Source: an uncultured Draconibacterium sp. (lineage in GTDB: Bacteria > Bacteroidota > Bacteroidia > Bacteroidales > Prolixibacteraceae). Taken from it: a stretch of 64,000 nt of DNA. This document shows, piece by piece, positions 53,644 to 62,431 of this stretch (position 1 is its first letter; each line of letters begins with the position of its first letter). A program made the position numbers and the translations under genes. The notes beneath the pieces were generated by a model. That model ran no database searches and had not been told where the DNA came from. It was given only the letters and a program-made list of their open reading frames with translations. The DNA lies in the NCBI RefSeq assembly GCF_963676815.1, contig NZ_OY781365.1:372001-436000 (forward strand). Direction: 5' to 3'.

Positions 53644-53790
53644 CGTTACGGTTATTTTTCCTTTATTGATTTTATTCTAAATCTTTCATCACACAGTAAA
53701 GCAAAAATATCAGTCCGTAATCGTAATCAGTGGCATAAATTCAACGTAAAATTGTACATATTCGATAAACCGCCTATCATGCCGTTTTAT

Positions 53791-53842
53791 ACCAATTGTA
53801 TTTTAACGTGAGCATTAAGCGATACGTTGAGATTACAATGGT
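53791..53842. repeat. Imperfect hairpin in the GH43/regulator gap
   Basis: In the 283-base gap 53644-53926, ACCAATTGTA and TACAATGGT (one extra base) flank inner AACGT/ACGTT arms. It is too AT-rich and lacks a T-run for a clear terminator. It may be a regulatory dyad for the GH43 promoter or a small repeat. No gene is visible in the rest of the gap. Confidence 0.35.
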
Positions 53843-53926
53843 TAATGCCGATAATAAACGAAAGAGACTTTAGGAGTATGCGAACTAAAGGCTCATTTCG
53901 ATATTAAATCGGTATTACTTGCCCTT

Positions 53927-56900
53927 TCAGGTATTCTTTTCGATGTATTCTTTTGGGGTACAACCATAAAAGTCTTTAAAGCAGCGGCTAAAATACGACG
54001 GGCTGGTAAATCCAACCATATAAATCACTTCACTAATCGATCGCTTTTTCTGCACCAACAGTCCTGATGCAACTTTTAAGCGTTGTGTACGGATAAACTC
54101 GTTGGCCGTTTGCCCGGTAAGTGCTTTTATTTTTCTATAGGCCTGGTTGGCGCTTACTTTTAGTTCGGCACTAAAAGCTTCCACATCAAAATCGGTATTG
54201 TCTAAATTGTCCTGAACCGATTGAACTGCAGCTTTCAGAAATTCCTCATCCAGCGATGACAATTCAATGTGTTCCGGTTCTAAAATTTCCTCCGTTCGTA
54301 AACGCTCCTGCTTCTGTTTTTGCAGGGTTAACAGGTTATAAATTTTCAGCGATAAAGAAACCATGTTAAACGGTTTGTAGATGTAATCCACCGCCCCAAG
54401 TTTTAACCCTTTTACCTGATCTTCCTGCATGGTTTTAGCAGTAAGGAAAATTACCGGAATGTGAGAATAATTCAAGTCGTTTCGAAGTTGGCTGCAAAGC
54501 TCAAAACCATCCATTTCGGGCATCATCACATCCGAAAGAATAAGGTCGGGCGTGTTTGCCTTAATTTTTTCAAGTGCTTCTTTGCCGTTATCTGCGCACT
54601 CAACACTTAAATGTTTCGATAAGCCGGTGCACAAAAACTCCTTCAAATCAGTATCATCTTCAACCACCAAAACATGTGGTTTTGTATTGTCCGATCCGTT
54701 TAAAGCGGTGTCGTGTAAAATATTCTCAAATGTCGCATCTTCTGGCTGAACCAAAGTTGTTACTGAATCTTCAGGTTTCCATTTTTCGCTTTTTTCAGCC
54801 TTGGCAGCCAGTTCGTTGTTCAGTGGCAAAACCAGTCGGAAGCAACTACCCTTTCCTTCTTCGCTGTCTAACTCAATCGATCCGCCGTGCTGCTCGATCA
54901 TCGCCTTAGCCATAAACAAACCAATTCCGCCCGTACTTTGTGTACGCAACTGTTTCACCTGGAAAAAACGCTCAAATATTTTCTCCTGGTACTCTTTTGC
55001 AATTCCAACACCACTGTCCTGAACTTCAATTACCACTTCTTTTGCATCTTTAGTGTTGGTTCGCTCAAAAGCAGCTATCGAGATTGCACTGTTATCTGGT
55101 GAATATTTAAAGGCATTCGACAAGAGGTTAAATATTATTTTCTCCATCTTATCGGGGTCAAAATTGGCCATGATATTCTCAGGAGTAGCACTCAATTTAA
55201 ATTCGATTTGCCGCGAGTCGGCCATTGGTTTAAAGAAATTGAAAACCTCGTGAAGCAGGTTCACCAGATTACAATGCTGGATATAAAAACTATCGGGAAT
55301 TCCTTTTTCAATTTTCCGAAACTCGAGCAGCTGATTAACCAGACGTAAAAGTTTATAAGCGCTGGTATTTATTAATTGTGCCAGTTTGTGCGACTCGGCG
55401 CTCAGTTTTTTATTGTCAAGCAATTCTTTTGATGGCCCTAAAATAAGTGTTAACGGCGTTCTTAATTCATGGGTTATATCGGTAAAAAACAGTGTTTTCT
55501 GTTCGTTCAGACTTCGCAACTCTTCGGCTCTTAAATGCTCGAATGCCAGCTCGCTTTTCTTTTGCGCATTGATGATCGAGTATTTCATAAAAAAATACAA
55601 AACGGCAATAAACAACAAGCCATAAACGATGTAGGCAACAATTGATTTCCACCACGGTGGCGACATAGAAACCTGAAAGGTAGTAGCTTTTGTATAATCA
55701 ACATCGTTGCCGGCACTCGCCACAACTTTAAAGGTGTAATCGCCCGGCGGCAGGTTAGTGTAAGTGGCCGTATTTCGTGTTCCGGCACTGTTCCACTGCT
55801 CATCAAAACCTTCCATCCGGAAGAAGTATTCATTTTTCCCGGGATTTTTATAATCCATATCCGAAAAACTAAAGGTCACCATTTTGTCTTTGTACGACAG
55901 GTTTACTTTTTCAGCATAAGGAATATCAGCATCAATCCCGTATTTTGTTCTGAGCTCCAGCTCATCGTTCATGCTTTTGTCGTAAATCATCAAATCGGTA
56001 ATTACAACATTTGTCGCATGCTCCGTTTGGCTGATATTTTTGGGTTCCTGCACAATAAAACCAGTCAGGTTACCCACCACCATTCTACCATCTTCCAACA
56101 CAAATTGTGCATTTCGTTCCACGCGATCGTTCTGGTAATCCTGTGAAAAATGCTTACTAACAATCACCTCATTTTTTATATCGAACTCCACAATACCGCG
56201 ATAAGTACGAATCCACAAATGCCCCGATTTGTCTTCCATTAATCCCGATATGAGGTCGTTTTGCAAGTACTCAATTTCAGGAAATCCTTTAAACTTCACC
56301 ACTTCATTTCCCGACGAATCAACTTCCTTAATTTTTCGGTTTAATCCGGATGTCGTCCCCACCCACAGGTTACCAAATGAATCTTCGAGAAGGGCATTTA
56401 CCGCATTGTCATTCAACGACTTTTTGTCGGTGGTTGAATAAAAATATTTGCTTAACTTCCCTGTTTCAGGATGATAGCAGTTGAGGCCGTTTTCCGTACC
56501 TATCCAAACATCTCCCGAACTGTCTTCGTGTAATGCCCGGATAATATTGCTACTTATCTGATCATTTTCAGGACCTGACGAAAAACTCTTTACCGAAACG
56601 ACTTTCTTTCCATCTGTTTTTAAAATTACAAAACCACGCTCTGTAATACCCGCATACATTACGTTGGAATATTTTTCAGATGGAAACAATTCAATTACTT
56701 TATTTCCCGGAATCGCTACTTGCGTATTTTCGTTGTAATATTCACGGCTCGAAAGATCGAGTTCCATATCACGGGTAAACTGATAATGGATTAGTCCCGC
56801 ATCTTCAGTACCGATCCAGAGTCCGGTGTTATCGGCATACATATCGTAAATGGTATACGCAATAAACTCGCGGCCGTCTTGTGTGTATTTCTGCTCGCCA

Positions 56901-58081
56901 TAATCTTTCTTTAAAACGTACACTCCGTTTTGGTTTTCGTACTGCAAAAGATTGTACGAAGTACCAATCCACAACTGATTGTTATAGGCTGCAAAACTTT
57001 TTATATAGATTTTATTTCCAAGATTATCGACAGTTTCCGGCAACACATAACGACTTAAACCATTGTCGGTTATCGAGGCTCTGTCTATTTTTGATGATCC
57101 CACCCAAAGCAAACCACTTTTATCGACAAACAGCGCCGATACGGCATTTGACGACAAACTTCCGGGGTTATTTACCGAAGCCTGATAGTTCCAAAATCCG
57201 GCTTTTTCGGGCGGAAGTTGCTGCTGATCATATTTCAGTAAACTTAAACCTTCGTTCCACGATCCTATCCACAGATTATCAAACTGATCGTAATACAACT
57301 TAAACACTACATCATCGCCTAAACTGTTTGGTCTGGCACTTTCGCGATAATGTGTAAAGCGCGTTATTTCTCCATTGCTATTTAATTCAGCTTTGTTCAA
57401 TCCTCCGCTCCAGGTTCCAATCCACAGGTTTCCTTCTTTCGATTCAACAATTTGGGTAATGGTTGAATTTGAAAGTGAATTTTTACCGGGCTCTTCAACA
57501 TAACGCAAATACTCCCCACTTTCGGGATAAAAACGAACCAGGCCGTTGTAGGTCGCTATCCACAAATTTTGGCGCGAGTCTTCATAAATATCACTAACCA
57601 CCTCACTGGCCAGATAGTGATTCATTTCTCCGCTTTCGGGATTGAGTTTGTATAATCCATCATTCCAGGTACCAATCCAAATAATCCCGGTGTGGTCTTC
57701 TGTCAGCGATAAAATCCGGCTTCGTATTTTATACCGTTTTAAAGCCCCGGTTTCCAGGTTCATAAAATTCAAACCACTTGCCGTGCCAATCCACAAATTG
57801 CCGGCCTTGTCAACCATTAACTTCGTAATTTCACGGTTTGATATTGAAGTTGAATCGTGAAAATGAGGATGATAAGTTACATAGTCGTAACCATCAAAAC
57901 GTGTCAGGCCATTTAATGTGCCAATCCACATAAAACCATTCTGGTCTTGAGTGATGGAGTTTGATTTATCGATGGTCAGTCCGTTTTCCGTTCCCAGATG
58001 AGAAAAGTAAAGCTCGTTTTGCGCCAATGCCGCAAAAGAGCAAAAAAGAAGAACAAAAAGCAGTTTAGTAATTCGTAGCAT
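53927..58081 (-). CDS. Hybrid two-component system regulator 2
   Basis: 1384 residues, the same layout as the regulator at 27572: signal peptide (about 1-20, ALAQ), two Reg_prop propellers (about 25-720), Y_Y_Y domain (about 725-800), membrane helix (about 812-832), HisKA with His871 (ITHELRTP), HATPase (about 975-1090), receiver domain with Asp1184 (LSDVMMPEMDG) and AraC HTH (about 1285-1384). It lies between GH43-GH2 on one side and GH16-SusC-SusD on the other and probably activates both. The propeller repeats differ clearly from regulator 1, so a different ligand is expected. Confidence 0.95.
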   Translation of the reverse strand: MLRITKLLFVLLFCSFAALAQNELYFSHLGTENGLTIDKSNSITQDQNGFMWIGTLNGLTRFDGYDYVTYHPHFHDSTSISNREITKLMVDKAGNLWIGTASGLNFMNLETGALKRYKIRSRILSLTEDHTGIIWIGTWNDGLYKLNPESGEMNHYLASEVVSDIYEDSRQNLWIATYNGLVRFYPESGEYLRYVEEPGKNSLSNSTITQIVESKEGNLWIGTWSGGLNKAELNSNGEITRFTHYRESARPNSLGDDVVFKLYYDQFDNLWIGSWNEGLSLLKYDQQQLPPEKAGFWNYQASVNNPGSLSSNAVSALFVDKSGLLWVGSSKIDRASITDNGLSRYVLPETVDNLGNKIYIKSFAAYNNQLWIGTSYNLLQYENQNGVYVLKKDYGEQKYTQDGREFIAYTIYDMYADNTGLWIGTEDAGLIHYQFTRDMELDLSSREYYNENTQVAIPGNKVIELFPSEKYSNVMYAGITERGFVILKTDGKKVVSVKSFSSGPENDQISSNIIRALHEDSSGDVWIGTENGLNCYHPETGKLSKYFYSTTDKKSLNDNAVNALLEDSFGNLWVGTTSGLNRKIKEVDSSGNEVVKFKGFPEIEYLQNDLISGLMEDKSGHLWIRTYRGIVEFDIKNEVIVSKHFSQDYQNDRVERNAQFVLEDGRMVVGNLTGFIVQEPKNISQTEHATNVVITDLMIYDKSMNDELELRTKYGIDADIPYAEKVNLSYKDKMVTFSFSDMDYKNPGKNEYFFRMEGFDEQWNSAGTRNTATYTNLPPGDYTFKVVASAGNDVDYTKATTFQVSMSPPWWKSIVAYIVYGLLFIAVLYFFMKYSIINAQKKSELAFEHLRAEELRSLNEQKTLFFTDITHELRTPLTLILGPSKELLDNKKLSAESHKLAQLINTSAYKLLRLVNQLLEFRKIEKGIPDSFYIQHCNLVNLLHEVFNFFKPMADSRQIEFKLSATPENIMANFDPDKMEKIIFNLLSNAFKYSPDNSAISIAAFERTNTKDAKEVVIEVQDSGVGIAKEYQEKIFERFFQVKQLRTQSTGGIGLFMAKAMIEQHGGSIELDSEEGKGSCFRLVLPLNNELAAKAEKSEKWKPEDSVTTLVQPEDATFENILHDTALNGSDNTKPHVLVVEDDTDLKEFLCTGLSKHLSVECADNGKEALEKIKANTPDLILSDVMMPEMDGFELCSQLRNDLNYSHIPVIFLTAKTMQEDQVKGLKLGAVDYIYKPFNMVSLSLKIYNLLTLQKQKQERLRTEEILEPEHIELSSLDEEFLKAAVQSVQDNLDNTDFDVEAFSAELKVSANQAYRKIKALTGQTANEFIRTQRLKVASGLLVQKKRSISEVIYMVGFTSPSYFSRCFKDFYGCTPKEYIEKNT

Positions 58082-58288
58082 GTTAGTTTTTGCGTTTGTG
58101 CAAATTTATATGAAATTTGAAAAAGATGGTTTGTACAACTCAATATACATTAAAAAGATAACAAGACCTACGCCCCGAAGTTACTTCTCACCAAAAAGCT
58201 GAATATCTGCATATTACACACATCCAATCGATGACACAAATCCTGCCTGTCAAATTTGTAACAGTTTTTTTCAATTTTATGCAATCGA

Positions 58289-58304
58289 TTTCAATTAATT
58301 GAAA
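58289..58304. promoter_or_regulatory. 16-bp perfect palindrome upstream of GH16-SusCD
   Basis: TTTCAATTAATTGAAA is a perfect palindrome in the 325-base divergent gap 58082-58406, about 100 bases before the GH16 start. It is bracketed by two direct copies of ATCGATTT (58284-58291 and 58311-58318). It is a good candidate binding site for the AraC output of hybrid regulator 2; binding is inferred. No gene is seen in the gap. Confidence 0.45.
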
Positions 58305-58406
58305 GTGTACATCGATTTTGTTCAAATCATTCAAAAATTTTTGCTGGAGCTTTGTAATGTTTTCCTGAAAGAGGGGAAACAAACCATTGAACTAAAACTT
58401 TAACTT

Positions 58407-59309
58407 ATGAATCGTATTAACCATACGAAGACTATTCTTACAAAGCTGTTTTTAGCACTGTGCTTGTTAGTTGGATACAATAGTTACGCATACAACAAAC
58501 AAGATGCAGAGAAAGCAAAGCCAAAAGATCTTCAATTAATTTGGGAGGATAATTTCGATAACGACGGTTCTCCGGATGCACAAAACTGGAATTTTGAATA
58601 CGGATTTGTGCGCAACCGCGAATTGCAATGGTATCAACCTCAAAACGCCTATTGCCAAAATGGTCGCTTAATTATAGAAGGAAAAAGAGAAAACATTTTC
58701 AATCCTAATTACAATCCGCTAAGCGACGACTGGCGCACAAATCGTTCAAGCGCTAAATACACATCAGCATGCCTTATTACTAAAGATCTGCAGGAATGGC
58801 CTCCGTTTGGCTACTTCGAGATAAGTGCACGTATTAATGTTTCAAACGGTGCATGGCCCGCCATTTGGTTGTTGGGAACCGAGCAAGGCTGGCCGTATTG
58901 TGGCGAGATTGATATTATGGAGTTCTACCGTATTAGTAGTGTTCCGCACCTGTTGGCAAACGCTGCATGGGGCTCGGAATTAAATTACCAGGCCAAGTGG
59001 GACGATGCAAAAATTCCTTTAGAACATTTTACAAAAAACGATCCCGAATGGGCCGATAAATTCCACACCTGGTCGATGCACTGGGATAAAAAACAGATTA
59101 GTATTTACCTGGATAATGAGCTATTGAACCAAATCGATCTGCAACAAACAATCAATCCTGACGGCCGTAATCCTTTTACTTCCGATCAGAAATTCTACTT
59201 GTTGCTCAACCTTGCAATTGGAGCAAACGGGGGCGATCCGACACACACGGAATTCCCCATTCAATTTGAGGTTGATTATGTGAAAGTCTACAAAGAAACA
59301 ACGAACTAG
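58407..59309 (+). CDS. Exported GH16 endo-beta-glycanase (subfamily 3-like)
   Basis: 300 residues; signal peptide about 1-28 (YAY). Single beta-jelly-roll domain with the ExDxxE signature GEIDIMEF: Glu167 nucleophile, Asp169, Glu172 acid/base, preceded by WPAIWLLG. The bacterial subfamily-3 style includes laminarinases (beta-1,3-glucan) and endo-beta-1,3-galactanases. The GH43 and GH2 neighbours favour galactan, but residues do not decide it. First gene of an operon with SusC and SusD; it would cut polymer before import. Confidence 0.9.
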   Translation: MNRINHTKTILTKLFLALCLLVGYNSYAYNKQDAEKAKPKDLQLIWEDNFDNDGSPDAQNWNFEYGFVRNRELQWYQPQNAYCQNGRLIIEGKRENIFNPNYNPLSDDWRTNRSSAKYTSACLITKDLQEWPPFGYFEISARINVSNGAWPAIWLLGTEQGWPYCGEIDIMEFYRISSVPHLLANAAWGSELNYQAKWDDAKIPLEHFTKNDPEWADKFHTWSMHWDKKQISIYLDNELLNQIDLQQTINPDGRNPFTSDQKFYLLLNLAIGANGGDPTHTEFPIQFEVDYVKVYKETTN

Positions 59310-59360
59310 ATATTCGAAATTAGAACTATTTCAATTTTAATAATTAAATCACGAATCTTT

Positions 59361-62300
59361 ATGAAAAAGAAGAGTAAATTGAATCAATGTTATTTCAGCA
59401 ATGGGATTTTAAAAACCATGGCTTTGGCATTGATGTTAATCATTGTGCACGGAACTGCAGCATTTGCCGGCTCCGGAACTGCATTACAAGAAAAATCAGT
59501 CACTGGAACAGTGCTCAGCACAAGCGGCGAGTCGTTACCCGGTGTTTCGATTTTAGTTAAAGGAACTACACACGGAACAATTTCCGATGTTGACGGAAAC
59601 TTCTCGCTTAGCGATGTTCGCTCTGAAGACATCCTTGTTTTCTCTTTTATCGGTATGAAAGAAGTAGAGGTTACAGTGGGCGATCAAACCAACCTTGAGG
59701 TTACCATGGAAGACGCCGTAATTGGTGTTGACGAGGTTGTGGTTGTTGGTTACGGTACGCAAAAGAAATCGGACATTACCGGTTCGGTAAGTTCAGTATC
59801 GGAAGAGCGACTGGCCAAAATACCTGTTTCAAACGTTATGCAGGCTGTTCAGGGTGCTGTTTCGGGTGTTAGTGTTACACAGGTTTCTTCTATTCCCGGT
59901 GAAGCTCCGCAAGTTTTGGTTCGCGGTGGCGGATCGTTAACGGCTTCAACAGATCCGTATGTTGTTGTAGACGGTATTCCTATTTCAAAAATGGGAGGAT
60001 CGATCAACGATATCAACCCTAACGACATTAAATCAATCGAGATATTGAAAGATGCTTCTGCAACTGCAATTTACGGTATGAATGGTGCCAACGGTGTTAT
60101 TCTTATCACTACTAAAAGCGGAAAATCATCGACACCGACCATTAAATATTCAGGTTATGTTGGTGTGGAAGAATTTGCCAATATCCCGGAAATGGTATCA
60201 ACCGATGAATTACTTGCACGCTATGCCGAAGGTAACCGCATCAACGGTTCACCACTTTACGAAGCTCCTGTAAAATACCAGTACGAGGTAGAAAACTACA
60301 AAAACGGTCATACTATCGACTGGATCGACGAAGTATCGCAAACCGGTATTCAGCAAAATCACAACATCAGTGTTTCCGGTGGAAGTGAAAATTTAAGCTA
60401 CTACATCTCGGGAGATTTATTAGATCAAAAAGGTGTTGTAAAAGGTTATAATTACAAACGTAACTCAATACGTACCAACATTGATGCGCAGGTTACCAAG
60501 TACCTGAAAATCGGAACCAACTCATCAATTGTTTATCACAACCGCGACGGTGGTCGTGCCAACCTGCTGAACGCAGAAGCGATGAGCCCTTACGGAAGAA
60601 TGTACGAAGAGGATGGCACCTACACCATTTACCCAATGTTTGGTGAAACTTTGTGGGCCAACCCAATGCTTCCGACTACTACCAGTCCAGAGCGTCGCCA
60701 GTTCAACGTAAACCTGAATGGTTTTGCTTATGTAACTTTTGGCGACATCTGGAAACCACTTACCGGATTAACTTACCGTTTGAATGCAGGTCACTCTACT
60801 ATTCAAAGCCGCAACAGTAACTACACCGGTCAATCGGTAAACGATTTACTTGGAACTGCGACTATTGATCGTAGCGAAACGCAGGCATATACAATCGAGA
60901 ATATATTGCGTTACGATTATGATGTGAACAAACATCATATTGATCTGACCGGAGTTTATTCATCTCAGGAAAGAGTTTACAACACCAACTGGGCACAAGC
61001 AAGCGACTTTGTTAACGACGAGCTTGGATGGGACAGAATGCAGGCAGGTGCGAGCTCAAGTGTTAGCTCGTATGCCGACAGGTATGCTGCAATTTCGCAA
61101 ATGGGACGTTTAAACTATTCGTACGACAGTCGTTACCTGTTTACAGTTACTGTACGTCGTGATGGCTCATCAGTTTTTGCCGATGGTATGAAATACGGTA
61201 CATTCCCATCAGTTGCTCTTGGTTGGAATATTCGTCACGAGAGTTTTATGGCAAATGCCGAAAAAATTACCAACCTAAAACTGCGTTTATCATATGGTAA
61301 ATCAGGAAACGAGGCTGTTAGCGTTTACCGCACGTTTACAACTATGGCCGACAGACAAATTCCGTTTGGCGGATCAACAAACATTGCCATGGTTACCGAC
61401 CGTTTAGGTAACGGCGACTTAAGCTGGGAAACCAAAGAAAGTCTTAACCTTGGTTTGGATTTTGGTTTCTTCAACAACCGCATCAACGGTTCGCTTGATC
61501 TTTATACTGCTAACAACTCTGATTTGTTGCTATCGCGTAAATTACCATCTGCATCAGGATTCGGTTCGGTAACAGCCAACATTGGCGAAACTTCCACAAA
61601 AGGTATCGAACTTACACTGAACACCGTAAACGTTGCCACAGCAGACTTTAAATGGAACAGTTCAATCGTTTTCTCAAACAGCAAAAGTGAGATTACAGAA
61701 CTTTATGGCGATGGCCTTGACGACATCGGTAGTGGTTGGTTTCTTGGCGAACCTATCGGCGTTATCCGCGATTACAAAAAAGTGGGCATCTGGCAGGAAG
61801 ACGAGATTGCCAACGGCGATCATTTAGATTGGGACCCTGTAGCTAAACCTGGCGATGTTAAAGTTGCCGACATTAGTGGTCCTGATGGCGTACCAGACGG
61901 AGTTATTACCGACGACGACCGTGTTATTCTTGGCCAAACAGCTCCAAAATGGACCGGTGGTTTGACTAATACATTCTCGTATAAAAACTTCACTCTGAAC
62001 GTATTTATCCAAACGGTGCAAGGTGCCATGCGAAACAACAGACACATTGGAATGGCTTCTGACGAAATTGAGCGCCGTAACAGTTTTGCCGACATTGGTT
62101 ACTGGACTCCTGAAAACCAAAGTAACGAATGGCGTTCATTGAATAAAAACTCAAATCCACACGGATACGGATTCCCGGTTAAAAACAACTTCACTCGTAT
62201 TAAAGACATTACTTTGAATTACGATGTGCCTCAGCATTTGCTCGACAAAGCAGGAATTAGCGCCTTAAGCATGTACTTGAGTGGACGTAACCTGTACACC

Positions 62301-62420
62301 TTTACCGACTGGATCGGTTGGGACCCTGAGGAAAGAGATACTCCACGTGGCTGGAACAATTGGGATATTAACTATCCGGCAGTAAGAACAGTAGTTTTTG
62401 GTATTAACCTTACTCTATAA
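59361..62420 (+). CDS. susC: SusC-like TonB-dependent outer-membrane transporter
   Basis: 1019 residues, typical size. A long signal region (about 1-36, AAFAG) is followed by a carboxypeptidase-D-regulatory-like domain (about 45-125, VTGTVLSTSGESLPGVSILV), the TonB-box/plug area (VDEVVVVGYGTQKKSDITGS, then DPYVVVDGIP and GVILITTKSG) and a 22-strand barrel ending in FGINLTL. It imports oligosaccharides with the SusD lid encoded 11 bases downstream, energised by TonB. It is the only such transporter in the window, so it may serve both glycan regions. Confidence 0.96.
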   Translation: MKKKSKLNQCYFSNGILKTMALALMLIIVHGTAAFAGSGTALQEKSVTGTVLSTSGESLPGVSILVKGTTHGTISDVDGNFSLSDVRSEDILVFSFIGMKEVEVTVGDQTNLEVTMEDAVIGVDEVVVVGYGTQKKSDITGSVSSVSEERLAKIPVSNVMQAVQGAVSGVSVTQVSSIPGEAPQVLVRGGGSLTASTDPYVVVDGIPISKMGGSINDINPNDIKSIEILKDASATAIYGMNGANGVILITTKSGKSSTPTIKYSGYVGVEEFANIPEMVSTDELLARYAEGNRINGSPLYEAPVKYQYEVENYKNGHTIDWIDEVSQTGIQQNHNISVSGGSENLSYYISGDLLDQKGVVKGYNYKRNSIRTNIDAQVTKYLKIGTNSSIVYHNRDGGRANLLNAEAMSPYGRMYEEDGTYTIYPMFGETLWANPMLPTTTSPERRQFNVNLNGFAYVTFGDIWKPLTGLTYRLNAGHSTIQSRNSNYTGQSVNDLLGTATIDRSETQAYTIENILRYDYDVNKHHIDLTGVYSSQERVYNTNWAQASDFVNDELGWDRMQAGASSSVSSYADRYAAISQMGRLNYSYDSRYLFTVTVRRDGSSVFADGMKYGTFPSVALGWNIRHESFMANAEKITNLKLRLSYGKSGNEAVSVYRTFTTMADRQIPFGGSTNIAMVTDRLGNGDLSWETKESLNLGLDFGFFNNRINGSLDLYTANNSDLLLSRKLPSASGFGSVTANIGETSTKGIELTLNTVNVATADFKWNSSIVFSNSKSEITELYGDGLDDIGSGWFLGEPIGVIRDYKKVGIWQEDEIANGDHLDWDPVAKPGDVKVADISGPDGVPDGVITDDDRVILGQTAPKWTGGLTNTFSYKNFTLNVFIQTVQGAMRNNRHIGMASDEIERRNSFADIGYWTPENQSNEWRSLNKNSNPHGYGFPVKNNFTRIKDITLNYDVPQHLLDKAGISALSMYLSGRNLYTFTDWIGWDPEERDTPRGWNNWDINYPAVRTVVFGINLTL

Positions 62421-62431
62421 AGAATACAACT

